This document shows, piece after piece, positions 23,501 through 32,117 of a DNA stretch of 64,000 nt (the stretch's first letter is position 1; each line of letters opens with the position of its first letter). Source of the stretch: Gp13-AA77 sp035949375 (GTDB lineage: Bacteria; Acidobacteriota; Terriglobia; UBA7540); NCBI GenBank assembly GCA_035949375.1, contig DASZIG010000129.1, positions 62,001 to 126,000 on the forward strand, read 5' to 3'. The position numbers and the translations under genes were made by a program. The notes below the pieces were generated by a model. The model had not been told where the DNA came from. It saw only the letters and a program-made list of their open reading frames with translations, and ran no database searches.

Positions 23501-23619
23501 ACTTGCGGCAAGGGCGCTACCGGTAACAGCCGGAAGGCCACGGCCCCGGCCAACGCTATGGCGAGGGTCAGCAGCGTGGTGGCGATCGGTTTGTGAATGA
23601 ACGGCTGCGAAATGTTCAT
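20524..23619 (-). CDS. RND efflux transporter, MdtC-like
   Basis: 1031 aa, usual length for an HAE-1/MdtBC-type inner-membrane RND pump. It starts with 'MNISQPFIHKPIATTLLTLAI' (TM1). The family features 'LPQVDFPTINVQASLPGASPETM' and the TM4 proton-relay aspartates in 'GFVVDDAIVVIENITRYLE' are present, as are 12 expected TMs and two large periplasmic loops. It lies 3 bp after the other RND gene; the pair probably makes a heteromultimeric pump like MdtBC. Substrate not readable. Confidence 0.9.
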   Translation of the reverse strand: MNISQPFIHKPIATTLLTLAIALAGAVAFRLLPVAPLPQVDFPTINVQASLPGASPETMASSVATPLERQFGRVASVTEMTSSSSLGSTSVTLQFDLNRNIDAAARDVEAAINAARGYLPTNLPSNPTYRKSNPADSPIFMLALTSDILSKSQMYDSADSVIEQKVSQISGVGQVVVGGGALPGVRIELNPNQMSKYDVGFEQIRSVLSSANANTPKGYFSDGHLTWEVGANDQIFHAVDYQPLIVAYRNGMAVRIQDIGAAVDGPEDIRNAGYANGKPSVLVIIWRQPGANIIDTVDRIRAALPQLKAALPQAIDMRVAMDQTVTIRASVQNVEQTLLISVGLVILVVFFFLRNPRATLIPSIAVPVSIIGTFGVMYLLGYSLDNLSLMALTICTGFVVDDAIVVIENITRYLEQGLPPFQAALKGAQEIGFTVLTISTSLVAVFIPLLLMGGIVGRLFHEFAVTLSVAIAVSMVVSLTTTPTMCAHLLKEEKSHGRLYRASERGFNSVIDAYGRSLSKVLDFPAVTLAILLATIALNIYLYIRVPKGFFPQQDNGRMMGAIMADQDTSFQAMQKILLQMVNIIKADPAVDTVNGWVGGGTLNSARMFISLKPLSERKISVDLVIARLRPKLARVPGAALYMQASQDVRVGGRFGNAQYQYTMRGDNLQDLNAFAPKMLEELKGIHIIADVNSDQQNSGLQAVVNYDRDTAARFGISSQLIDSTLYDAFGQEQVSIMYTPLNQYHVVMEVAPTYWQNPLFLRQVYVQSPSGKEVPLSAFTSYAPATAPLAVNHQGLSPAVTISFNLRPGVALGDAVNEINASAMKIGLPSTIHTGFAGTAQAYQDSLGSEPLLIAAALASVYIVLGMLYESYVHPVTILSTLPSAGVGALLALMLTHTELTVIAIIGIILLIGIVKKNAILMIDFALSAERNEGKSSRDSIFQACMLRFRPIMMTTMAAILGAVPLAFGHGVGSELRRPLGIAIIGGLMVSQALTLYTTPVVYLYFDRLQNWRERARARRAGIAALGSEV

Positions 23620-23622
23620 GGG

Positions 23623-26600
23623 TTACCCGGCCCCAACCGGCTCCGTGCCCGGCCCGATTTCACGCTCGTGGGACGAGTGTCTGGACAGGCGGGTCTGGAG
23701 GCGATCAAACCAGATGTAAATCACTGGCGTTGTGTAAAGCGTCAGAAGCTGGCTGATCAGCAGCCCGCCTACGATGCTGATACCCAGGGGCCGCCGCAAC
23801 TCAGAGCCTACCCCGCTGCCGAAGGCCAAAGGAACGCCGCCGAGCAAGGCGGCCATCGTCGTCATCATGATGGGCCGGAAGCGCAGCAGGCACGCCTGGT
23901 AGATGGCGTTGACCGGCGTCATGCCCTCCTTGCGTTCTGCTTCCAAGGCAAAGTCGACCATCATGATACCGTTCTTCTTCACAATGCCGATCAACAGCAC
24001 GATGCCGATCAGGGCAATCACGCTGAAATCATTGCCCGTGATCCACAGCGCAAGCAGAGCGCCCGCGCCTGCCGATGAGAGTGTCGAAAGAATGGTGACG
24101 GGATGGATGTAGCTTTCGTACAAGACGCCCAGAACGATATAGACCGTTATGAGCGCCGCCAGAATCAGCACGGGTTCGTTTGAAAGAGAAGCCTGGAATG
24201 AGGCCGCTGTGCCTTGAAATGCGCCCTGGATGCTCGCCGGCATTCCCATCTCATCTTTCACCTGGTTGACAGCCGTTATGGCATCTCCCAGCGATGCATT
24301 TGGGGCCAGGTTGAAGGAAAGCGTAACCACGGGGAATTGTCCCTGGTGGTTAACCGTGAGCGGCGCGTTGGTCTCCACGACGCGAGTAAAGGCAGCGAGC
24401 GGCACCTGCCCTCCACTGGCGAATGCCGCAGAAGACTTGATGCCTCCCGAGAAGGCAGCATCCGACGGGATGATCGAGGCATTCAACGGAGATGAAGAGG
24501 TTGTAGAAGACAAGCTGTTGCTGGCGACCGTCAGGGAGCTGGTGGGACCGAATAGCTGGGCCGCCGCGGTACCACCCGTCACCACCGATGAAGAGGCGCT
24601 GGCAGCACTCGAGCCTGACGCTCCGGTGCGGATGTAGAGATCGCGAAGATCGAGAGGATTCTGTTGAAAGCTCGGCTTCAACTCCAGCACCACATGGTAC
24701 TGGTTCAACTGGGTGAACATAACCGAAACTTCGCGTTGGCCGTACGCGTCGTAGAGCGTCTGGTCGATGGTGGAAGGGGAGATGCCGAGCCGGTACGCCG
24801 TTTCGCGGTCATACATCAGCTTCGCCTGAAGCCCTGCCACCTGTTGATCGCTGGCCACGTCGCGCAGCTCAGGCCGCTTCTGCAAAGCCGCCAGCATCTT
24901 GGGCGCGAAGGTGTCCAGCTCAGCGGCGCTGGGATCTTCGAGCGTGTACTGGAACTCCGTGCGGCTCACGCGATCGTCAACGGTGAGATCCTGCACCGGC
25001 TGCATGAACAGGGTGATGCCGGCCACTTTATCCAACTGCGGCTGCAGGCGGCGGATGACATCGGTGGCGCTGATTTTCCGGACGTCGAGCGGTTTCAAAT
25101 TGATCTGAATGCGCCCGCTATTGAGAGTGGTGTTGGTCCCATCAATTCCGATGAACGATGAAAGACTGTCAACGGCCGGGTCTTTAAGGATTACGTTGGC
25201 GAGTTCCTGCTGCTGTTTGGCCATGGCCTGGAAGGACACGGTCTGGGCCGCTTCGGAAACGCCCTGGATGACGCCGGTGTCCTGAATCGGGAAGAACCCT
25301 TTCGGAATGTACACGTACATCACGATGGTGAGAGCGACGGTGGCGATGGCGACCACGAGCGTCGCCGTCTGGCGTCGCAGCACCCATTGCAACGTGCGGT
25401 CATACAGGTCAATGGTCCACTTCCAGGCTCGCTCCGAAACACGATAAAAGTGGCTCTGTTCCTGCTCGGGCCGGTGCTTCAACAGCTTGGAGCACATCAT
25501 GGGCGTCAAGGTGAGAGAAACCACCGCGGAGACGAGAATCGTGACGGCCAGCGTGACGGCGAACTCACGAAAGAGCCGGCCCACGATGTCGCCCATGAAC
25601 AGCAGCGGGATCAGGACGGCAATCAGCGACACCGTCAGCGAGATAATCGTGAAGCCGATTTGCGCGGAGCCTCTGAGGGCCGCCTGAAGCGGGGACTCCC
25701 CTTCCTCGATGTAGCGGGTGATGTTCTCGATCATCACAATGGCGTCGTCCACCACGAAGCCGGTGGAGATCGTCAGCGCCATCAGCGTGAGATTGTTCAA
25801 GCTGTAGCCGAGAAGATACATCACCCCGAAAGTTCCCACGATCGAAAGAGGAACGGCCACGCTGGGAATGACGGTGGCGGAAAGATTGCGCAAGAACAGG
25901 AAAATCACCATCACCACCAGCGCAACGGTCAGCATCAGCGAGAACTCAACGTCCGTCACGGACGCCCTGATGGTGGTCGTTCGGTCGGTCAGTATCCTCA
26001 CCGTGACAGACTGCGGCAGCGTCAGGGTCAGTTGCGGGAGCAGCGCCTTGATGCGATCGACAACCGTTATGATGTTGGCGCCCGGCTGCCGCTGAATGTT
26101 CATGATCACGGCCGGAGTGTCGTTCATCCAGGCCGCCTGGTAAGTGTTCTCCGTGTCGTCCTTGACCGCCGCGACGTCGCTCAATTTAACGGGAGCTCCG
26201 TTCCGGTACGTCACGATCATCGGAGCGTAATCGCCGCTGGACAGCAACTGATCATTTGCTCCGATTTGATAGGCCTGGTTCGGACCGTCAAAATTGCCTT
26301 TGGCCTGATTCACGTTGGCGGAAACGATCGCGTTGCGGAGGTCTTCCAGGTTCAACCCGTACGACGCCAACTGGGTGGGATTCGCCTGAATGCGTACGGC
26401 GGGCTTCTGGCCGCCGCTGATGCTCACCAGGCCCACGCCCGGCAACTGCGAGATCTTCGGAGACAACCTCGTGTCTGCCAAGTCTTCAACCTTTGAGAGC
26501 GGCAGATCATTCGAGCTGAGCGCGAAGGTCAGGATCGGTGTGTCGGCAGGATTCGTCTTGCTATAAAGGGGCGGCGTGGGGAGATCCGGCGGAAGATAGG

Positions 26601-26949
26601 TGCCAGACGCGTTGATCGACTCCTGCACTTCCTGCTCAGCCACGTCGATGTTCAGGCTCAGGTTGAATTGCAAGGTGATGACCGAGCAACCGTCGGAACT
26701 GATGGAGGTCATCTGCTGCAAGCCCGGCACCTCGCCGAACTGGCGCTCAAGCGGAGCCGTCACCGAGGTGGCCATCACGTCGGGACTGGCGCCGGGATAG
26801 TACGTGACGACCTGAATGGTGGGGTAATCCACCTCCGGCAGAGCCGAAACGGGCAGCTCCTTGTAGGCGACGCCGCCCGCCAGCATAATGGCGGCCATCA
26901 GCAGAGAGGTGGCGATGGGACGAAGAATGAAAATCCGCGAAGGGCTCAT
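23623..26949 (-). CDS. RND efflux transporter, MdtB-like, with Ser/Ala-rich insertion
   Basis: 1108 aa, about 70 longer than the family norm. Start 'SPSRIFILRPIATSLLMAAI', relay aspartates in 'GFVVDDAIVMIENITRYIE', and C-terminal 'LRRPLGISIVGGLLISQ' are typical. The extra length sits in the second periplasmic domain (about nt 24410-24640): a low-complexity stretch rich in Ser, Ala, Thr and Gly, placed just before 'GQVPLAAFTRV', a loop of the docking/porter region. Adjacent to the adaptor gene with no gap. Confidence 0.9.
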   Translation of the reverse strand: MSPSRIFILRPIATSLLMAAIMLAGGVAYKELPVSALPEVDYPTIQVVTYYPGASPDVMATSVTAPLERQFGEVPGLQQMTSISSDGCSVITLQFNLSLNIDVAEQEVQESINASGTYLPPDLPTPPLYSKTNPADTPILTFALSSNDLPLSKVEDLADTRLSPKISQLPGVGLVSISGGQKPAVRIQANPTQLASYGLNLEDLRNAIVSANVNQAKGNFDGPNQAYQIGANDQLLSSGDYAPMIVTYRNGAPVKLSDVAAVKDDTENTYQAAWMNDTPAVIMNIQRQPGANIITVVDRIKALLPQLTLTLPQSVTVRILTDRTTTIRASVTDVEFSLMLTVALVVMVIFLFLRNLSATVIPSVAVPLSIVGTFGVMYLLGYSLNNLTLMALTISTGFVVDDAIVMIENITRYIEEGESPLQAALRGSAQIGFTIISLTVSLIAVLIPLLFMGDIVGRLFREFAVTLAVTILVSAVVSLTLTPMMCSKLLKHRPEQEQSHFYRVSERAWKWTIDLYDRTLQWVLRRQTATLVVAIATVALTIVMYVYIPKGFFPIQDTGVIQGVSEAAQTVSFQAMAKQQQELANVILKDPAVDSLSSFIGIDGTNTTLNSGRIQINLKPLDVRKISATDVIRRLQPQLDKVAGITLFMQPVQDLTVDDRVSRTEFQYTLEDPSAAELDTFAPKMLAALQKRPELRDVASDQQVAGLQAKLMYDRETAYRLGISPSTIDQTLYDAYGQREVSVMFTQLNQYHVVLELKPSFQQNPLDLRDLYIRTGASGSSAASASSSVVTGGTAAAQLFGPTSSLTVASNSLSSTTSSSPLNASIIPSDAAFSGGIKSSAAFASGGQVPLAAFTRVVETNAPLTVNHQGQFPVVTLSFNLAPNASLGDAITAVNQVKDEMGMPASIQGAFQGTAASFQASLSNEPVLILAALITVYIVLGVLYESYIHPVTILSTLSSAGAGALLALWITGNDFSVIALIGIVLLIGIVKKNGIMMVDFALEAERKEGMTPVNAIYQACLLRFRPIMMTTMAALLGGVPLAFGSGVGSELRRPLGISIVGGLLISQLLTLYTTPVIYIWFDRLQTRLSRHSSHEREIGPGTEPVGAG

Positions 26950-28197
26950 CTAGCTCGCTCTCTGAGCGTCAGAGGCGCCCTCGATTTGCGCGTTAACCTT
27001 GCTCCCCTCCTGGAGGCGATCCACGCCGGTCATCACCACGGTGTCACCCGGGCTCACACCGGAGGTGACCTCGGTCTCGTTGCCCTCCGTGGTGCCCAAC
27101 TGAATCTGACGCACGGTCACCGTTGAGTCCGGCTTTACAAACCAAACATATGTCTGCTGGTTGTTGCGCTGAATCGCCGCCGTGGGCAGCAATGTGACTC
27201 CTTGCTTCTGCTCCACGAGCAGTTGGGCGTTGACGAACTGGTTGGGGAAAAGAGCGTTGTCTTGATTATCGAAGGTGGCCCGCAGCTTGACAGTTCCCGT
27301 GGTGGGATCAATCTGATTGTCGATCGTAGACAAATAACCCGACGCGAGCTTCTTCATGTTGCGATCGAACGCGGTGACGTTCAGGCGCTGCCCGGCCCGC
27401 CACTTCTTGATTACGGGCGGAAGCGAATCTTCGGCAATCGGGAACACGGCGGTAATCGGTTGAAGCTGGGTGACCACCACCAGGGCGCTGCTCGTCTGGA
27501 CATAGTTTCCGGGATCCACCAGCCGCAGGCCGACGCGACCGGTGATGGGCGCCGTAATATGGCAATACACCAAGTTCAGTTTGGCGCTATCGATTGCCGC
27601 CTGGTCGGTCTGCACGACGCCCTCGTCTGATTTGACCAGGGCTTGCTGGGTGGCGAGCGTCTGCTCAGGAACCGCCCGCAGCGGCACGAGGGTCTGATAT
27701 CGATTGAGGTCGACCCGCGCGTTATCGAGGTTGGCCTGGTCTCTGACCAGCGAGGCCTGCGCGGTTTCCAATTGCACCTGGTAAGGCCGCGGATCGATCT
27801 CCGCCAAAGCTTGTCCCTTTTGCACCATGTCGCCCTCTTTATAGAGGACTTCCGTGAGATATCCGCTGATCTGGCTCTCCACGGTGACCGTATACACCGG
27901 TGCTACGGAGCCGGGGTCGACGATGTAAACGCCGATGTCCCCCTTCGTCGCTTTCACGGCCACCACGGGTGTGATCCCCCCGGCGCCTTTTCGACCGCCC
28001 GCCGAGGAAGTCGTCGTGGCCGCAGGTTGTGCGCCCCCCTTCGGCCAAAAGCGGTACGCGGCCGCGGCGACCACGATCAGCACCACGATCCATAGCCAGC
28101 CCCACCGCCGACGCGGGTGGTCCGGCCCGCCGTTACGGAAGTCTTTGGTCGGTGATGGGATGTCTTCGAGCACAGTCGTGGAACGCTTGTCATCCAT
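26950..28197 (-). CDS. RND periplasmic adaptor (membrane fusion protein), MdtA-like
   Basis: 415 aa. It has one N-terminal membrane anchor ('WGWLWIVVLIVVAAAAYRFW'), then lipoyl-like, helical hairpin and beta-barrel domains: 'VESQISGYLTEVLYKEGDMVQKGQALAEIDPRPYQ' and 'ITAPITGRVGLRLVDPGNYV' are classical HlyD/RND adaptor motifs. It bridges the RND pump and the outer membrane factor. First gene of the operon; start preceded by GAGG about 10 nt upstream. Confidence 0.92.
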   Translation of the reverse strand: MDDKRSTTVLEDIPSPTKDFRNGGPDHPRRRWGWLWIVVLIVVAAAAYRFWPKGGAQPAATTTSSAGGRKGAGGITPVVAVKATKGDIGVYIVDPGSVAPVYTVTVESQISGYLTEVLYKEGDMVQKGQALAEIDPRPYQVQLETAQASLVRDQANLDNARVDLNRYQTLVPLRAVPEQTLATQQALVKSDEGVVQTDQAAIDSAKLNLVYCHITAPITGRVGLRLVDPGNYVQTSSALVVVTQLQPITAVFPIAEDSLPPVIKKWRAGQRLNVTAFDRNMKKLASGYLSTIDNQIDPTTGTVKLRATFDNQDNALFPNQFVNAQLLVEQKQGVTLLPTAAIQRNNQQTYVWFVKPDSTVTVRQIQLGTTEGNETEVTSGVSPGDTVVMTGVDRLQEGSKVNAQIEGASDAQRAS

Positions 28198-28821
28198 GAG
28201 TCCAGGTCCTCAGAATCTGAGATGCTCTTCGGCTACCGGGGGGTGGAGTGCTGCGGACCCGCCGTCTGAATGTGCACCTCGCGTTGGCAACTGCAATGAC
28301 CGGCTGCGGCGCTCTCCGCGCGCCCCTGTTGGTGTCGCCATCCGTGCGGCCCACGCTGCTGCCCACGGCACTGTCTCGCCCCTTTCCAAATAGACGCGAA
28401 GCTCGCGACACCGGTTACGCACGGCGGTCCCTTCGGACTGCCATCTTAACCCCCTCTCCCTTACGGCAACCCTGCCCCGCTCGCTGATGGCTTCTCGAGT
28501 GGTGAAGGGAGTGCGGCGCCAACCTCGCTCAAGCCCCGGTCGAGACGCAGGCTCACATCGACTCGCACACAAGACAATGCCGGGCCGCACCATTCCGGGT
28601 GATCGAACCGAACGACGGTGGCGCTCATGGTGCAAAAGAGCCACGCGCGCCGGCTGACGACGGCTACCAAACTCGGGCTGGATTCGCGTAAATCGATTAC
28701 AATGTATCGGATAACGCCACGTCGGTATTTTGGCAGTTGAAATGCGCTGCGCAGGTCGAAGTTTTTTGGGAACGTAAATAAGACGATTGACCATATCGCG
28801 TGCAGAGGTGGAGGGTCACAA
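28198..28821. other. Divergent region between the efflux operon and the DUF6600 gene
   Basis: 624 bp. It must contain the promoters of the leftward RND operon and the rightward FecR/DUF6600 gene, but I could not pick either confidently. An open frame of 194 codons on the minus strand has no protein-like features and is not called. An AT-richer stretch lies at 28680-28800. No adjacent TetR, MarR or two-component regulator for the pump is present. Confidence 0.45.
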
Positions 28822-30609
28822 ATGAACAAAGGAAACCCAGCTCGCAAGATTGTGCTGTATCTGCTGCCCCTGCTTTTGGCAGCCCCTCTTTGGGCTCAGG
28901 ATCAGGGAGCCCCGGACCAGGGAGCCCCGGACCAGAGTCAGACCGACAATCCGCCCAATCAAGCCGCCCGGCTGAGTGTTGCCGATGGAAACGTGTCGCT
29001 GCAACCATCGGGCGAAACCGACTGGAGCCAGGCTTCGCAGAATTACACCATTACGACGGGAGACCGGCTTTATACCGATCAGGGCGCTCGCGCCGAGTTG
29101 GAAGCCGGTCCTTACGCCGTGCGCATGTCCGAGACCACGGACCTGACACTGGCGAACTACAATGATCAAATCCTGCAGTTGGGTATTGGCCAGGGCAGTG
29201 TTCGAGTTTCAGTGTACGAGCTGCCGTCAGGCCAGGCCGTTGAGATCGACACCCCGAACGGCGCTCTGACGGTCCAGGGTCCGGGCTCCTACCGTGTGGA
29301 CGTTGACCCGAACAATGGGACTCGAGTGGTGGTCGACAACGGGGGTCTGGAAATTAGCGCCGGCAGCGTGAATCAACAGCTCGGCGCGAACCAGGCTGTG
29401 CAGCTTACGGGCACCGACCCGGTCCAGGTGAGCGGCATCGGATTCCCCGGTCCAGACGGCTTCGACCAGTGGTGCGCGACCCGGGACCGCCGCATCAGCG
29501 GATTCCGCTCCGGGCAGTACGTAAGTCCCTACGTTCCGGGTGCCGAGGATCTGGATGCTTACGGCCGCTGGGAGACTACACCGGATTACGGCCCGGTGTG
29601 GTATCCCTCGGGCGTGGCAGCCGGCTGGGTGCCCTATCGCTTCGGCCACTGGGCTTGGATTGAGCCCTGGGGCTGGACCTGGGTTGAAGACGAGCCTTGG
29701 GGCTTCGCCCCGTTCCACTACGGCCGCTGGGCGTTTGTTGGCGGAGTGTGGGGTTGGGCGCCCGGCCCGGTAGCGGTCCGACCGATCTACGCTCCCGCGC
29801 TGGTCGCGTTTGTGGGCGGCGGAGGCTTTTCGGTAGGAATCGGCGTCGGCGGAGTTGGGCTTGCCGCCTGGTTTCCGCTGGGTCCGAGAGACCCCTTCAT
29901 CCCCTGGTACCACGCTTCGCCTGCGTACCTGCGGCAGGTCAACGTGACCAACGTCCGCGTAACCAACATCAACGTCACAAACATCAACGTGACAAACATC
30001 CACTACGCCTATCAAAACGTCGGTGTCACGGCCGTTTCGGGAGACGTGTTCCGCAGTGGACAGCCCGTGGGTCGCGCCGTGGTGCACGTGACGCCCGCGC
30101 AGCTTGCCAAAGCCCAGGTGATCGCACATCCAGCGATCTCCCCAGTCCGGACGGCTGCGTTCGGCGGCCGAACGCCTGCTAGCGCCCCGGTGGCGAAGGC
30201 CCAGCCGATACACGCCGCGCGCGTCACCTCACCGCCGGCGGAAGCGCGGGGAGCGCAGCCTGCGCCACGCGCTGCAACGCCCACGGCGCCGGTGACTCGC
30301 GGCGCACCTGTCGAGTCCGCTCCTCCGGCGCGAACCAATCAGGCGCAGGCACCTCGAGCGGCGGCGCCGAGGGCCGCACCATCGAGCGCGCCTCCGCGAT
30401 TCATCACCCGGACGCCGCCGCCGCCGCGCGACGTGCCGTTTACTGCACACCAACCGGCGCTGCAGCAGCACCCGGGGCGTCCCCTCGAGCCTCAGCAAGA
30501 GGAGAACATCCGGCAGGGGAAGCCTGCCGGCCCTCCGAAGGATCGCGAGATCCTGCCTGAGGCCCATCAGCAATCGAAACCGGCTCCGAAACAAGAGAAG
30601 AAGCACTGA
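28822..30609 (+). CDS. Exported FecR-domain / DUF6600-type protein
   Basis: 595 aa, start preceded by GGAGGG (6-nt spacer). Signal peptide 1-25 ('LYLLPLLLAAPLWAQ'). Residues about 50-180 resemble a FecR-like domain ('ITTGDRLYTDQGARAELEAG', 'GSVRVSVYELPSG', 'GSYRVDVD'). Residues about 240-330 are Trp/Tyr/Gly-rich repeats ('YGPVWYPSGVAAGWVPYRFG', 'GWTWVEDEPWGFAPFHYGRW') as in DUF6600 proteins. Then come a 'VTNINVTNINVTNI' run and a Pro/Ala/Arg-rich tail. Probably periplasmic or surface-located; function unknown. Confidence 0.85.
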   Translation: MNKGNPARKIVLYLLPLLLAAPLWAQDQGAPDQGAPDQSQTDNPPNQAARLSVADGNVSLQPSGETDWSQASQNYTITTGDRLYTDQGARAELEAGPYAVRMSETTDLTLANYNDQILQLGIGQGSVRVSVYELPSGQAVEIDTPNGALTVQGPGSYRVDVDPNNGTRVVVDNGGLEISAGSVNQQLGANQAVQLTGTDPVQVSGIGFPGPDGFDQWCATRDRRISGFRSGQYVSPYVPGAEDLDAYGRWETTPDYGPVWYPSGVAAGWVPYRFGHWAWIEPWGWTWVEDEPWGFAPFHYGRWAFVGGVWGWAPGPVAVRPIYAPALVAFVGGGGFSVGIGVGGVGLAAWFPLGPRDPFIPWYHASPAYLRQVNVTNVRVTNINVTNINVTNIHYAYQNVGVTAVSGDVFRSGQPVGRAVVHVTPAQLAKAQVIAHPAISPVRTAAFGGRTPASAPVAKAQPIHAARVTSPPAEARGAQPAPRAATPTAPVTRGAPVESAPPARTNQAQAPRAAAPRAAPSSAPPRFITRTPPPPRDVPFTAHQPALQQHPGRPLEPQQEENIRQGKPAGPPKDREILPEAHQQSKPAPKQEKKH

Positions 30610-30624
30610 AGTAACCTCGAAACA

Positions 30625-30652
30625 AAGGGGCACGGCTCAGGCCGTGCCCCTT
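30625..30652. terminator. Strong hairpin downstream of the DUF6600 gene
   Basis: A perfect 12-bp inverted repeat (AAGGGGCACGGC with GCCGTGCCCCTT) around a 4-nt TCAG loop, 15 bp after the stop codon. The T-run is short (TT then AAGCC), but the stem is very stable and separates this gene from the following sigma-factor operon. Confidence 0.75.
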
Positions 30653-30768
30653 AAGCCTCCCGCATCCGCAACCGTCGAACAATTTATTTTCTGGGCATGT
30701 TTGGAAGCTCCGGCGGCTGCGGCGTGACCGTGATCATGCCCGGGTCACAACCTCATGAACCCCGCGCG

Positions 30769-30777
30769 TGATAGAAT
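30769..30777 (+). promoter_or_regulatory. Possible extended -10 promoter of the ECF operon
   Basis: TG-A-TAGAAT (30769-30777) is an extended -10 element with a 5 of 6 match to TATAAT, 88 bp before the sigma gene start. No good -35 hexamer is seen at 16-18 bp. ECF factors often autoregulate, but I could not identify a GGAAC-type element here. Confidence 0.28.
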
Positions 30778-30864
30778 TCCGCCGTAAACACCATCCGGTC
30801 CGGGCCGGGAGCTAGGCGGCGTTCCCGGTCAGCGCTCGCATTCGCATGCAATTGGGATTGGCCA

Positions 30865-31452
30865 GTGGAGCAAGAAGCGCAGCTCGTCGTACGTTGCCTG
30901 GGGGGCGAGGAATCTGCCTGGGAGGAGCTGTTGCAAGCGCACGCTCGCAAGATTTATAACCTCTGTTATCGTTTTACGGGCCGCGCGAGCGAGGCCGAAG
31001 ACCTGACCCAGGAGGTCTTCATCAAAGTCTTCCAGATGCTGACCACTTATGATGCGGTCCAGGGCGCCTTTTCCACATGGCTGAACCGGGTGGCCCGGAA
31101 CCATCTCGTTGACCACTACCGCCGTACCCACAAGGACCGCCTGACTTCGTCCCTGGAGGAACAAACCGGCGGCCTCGAAGACAAGCCGAGCGCCGATGAG
31201 CATCCGATCGCGCGTCTAGAATCGCAGGAACGCCATGAAGTCCTGCAGAGCGCCCTCAATCGCCTCTCGCCCGACATGCGCGAGGCCGTAGTGCTGCGCG
31301 ACTTCCAGGACCTCGACTACGACGAGATCGCCGAGGTCCTGGGCGTCCCCGAAGGAACCGTGAAATCCAGGATTAATCGTGGAAGGTTGGAACTGGCGAG
31401 GGTGATAAAGCGTATGGAAGGAGTGAAGGGCGGGACAGGCCCGGGATTATGA
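30865..31452 (+). CDS. ECF RNA polymerase sigma factor (RpoE-like)
   Basis: 195 aa from GTG 30865. Sigma region 2 lies at about 25-90 ('YNLCYRFTGRASEAEDLTQEVFIKVFQ', 'FSTWLNRVARNHLVDHYRR'). Region 4 lies at about 125-180 ('LSPDMREAVVLRDFQDLDYDEIAEVLGVPEGTVKSRINRGR'). It directs RNA polymerase to a stress regulon. The stop overlaps the start of the zinc-finger anti-sigma gene (ATGA), the standard arrangement for a membrane-held ECF pair. Confidence 0.93.
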   Translation: MEQEAQLVVRCLGGEESAWEELLQAHARKIYNLCYRFTGRASEAEDLTQEVFIKVFQMLTTYDAVQGAFSTWLNRVARNHLVDHYRRTHKDRLTSSLEEQTGGLEDKPSADEHPIARLESQERHEVLQSALNRLSPDMREAVVLRDFQDLDYDEIAEVLGVPEGTVKSRINRGRLELARVIKRMEGVKGGTGPGL

Positions 31453-32117
31453 CGCATCTGGAGCTCGAAAACCTGATCGGCGAGTACGTGGAAGGGCAAC
31501 TCCCTGCGGTGCGCAGGGCGGAGCTCGAAACTCATCTGGCTGGCTGCGCTGACTGCCAGTTTATGGCCGACGATGTCCGGCGCGCCTTTGAGCTCTGCCA
31601 TGCCGCGGAGCCCCTGGAGCCTCCACCCTGGCTTGTCCCCAAGATTTTGCGTGCCACGCTGGGTGAGCGTGTCCCGAGCCTGAGACAGCGTTTGGCGGAC
31701 TGGTTCCGCCCGGTGCTGCAACCGCGCGTGGCCTACGGAATCGCGATGGCGGTGTTTTCGCTCTCCATGATTATGAACGTGGCCGGCATCAACCTGCGGC
31801 AAGTGCGGCGCGGCGACCTGAACCCGGCAACCTGGGTGGGCCAGGCGAATCGAAATGGCCACCTGCTGCTCGGCAGGGTGGAAAAGTACTGCTACGACCT
31901 GAAAGTGGTGTACGAGTTTCAATCACGGCTGCAGCGCCTGCGCGCTCAGCCAACCGAAACGCCCCGGCCTGTGGCGCCGGCGGGCGGTTCAACCTATGGC
32001 GCTCCCGCGGACGAGGGACTGCTGGCCTCAGCCGGGAATTTGAACGCTCCCGTCCTAGCCGGCCTGTACGCTCAAGCGGCCGGTTGGAAACGTTCAGCAA
32101 GGAGCACAAACCCATGA
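31449..32117 (+). CDS. Membrane anti-sigma factor, zinc-finger (zf-HC2) type
   Basis: 222 aa. The N-terminal ZAS-type motif is His29-x3-Cys33-x2-Cys36 ('THLAGCADC'). A single TM lies near 97-120 ('RVAYGIAMAVFSLSMIMNVAGI'), followed by a C-terminal part likely outside the membrane. By family knowledge it binds and inhibits the sigma factor encoded just upstream. Overlaps both neighbours by ATGA, so sigma, anti-sigma and the B-box gene are translationally coupled. Confidence 0.9.
   Translation: MTHLELENLIGEYVEGQLPAVRRAELETHLAGCADCQFMADDVRRAFELCHAAEPLEPPPWLVPKILRATLGERVPSLRQRLADWFRPVLQPRVAYGIAMAVFSLSMIMNVAGINLRQVRRGDLNPATWVGQANRNGHLLLGRVEKYCYDLKVVYEFQSRLQRLRAQPTETPRPVAPAGGSTYGAPADEGLLASAGNLNAPVLAGLYAQAAGWKRSARSTNP

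Noticed and set aside
28210..28794. 194-codon minus-strand frame in the divergent region
   Set aside because: Arg-rich, no ribosome site, no fold or motif; likely chance.
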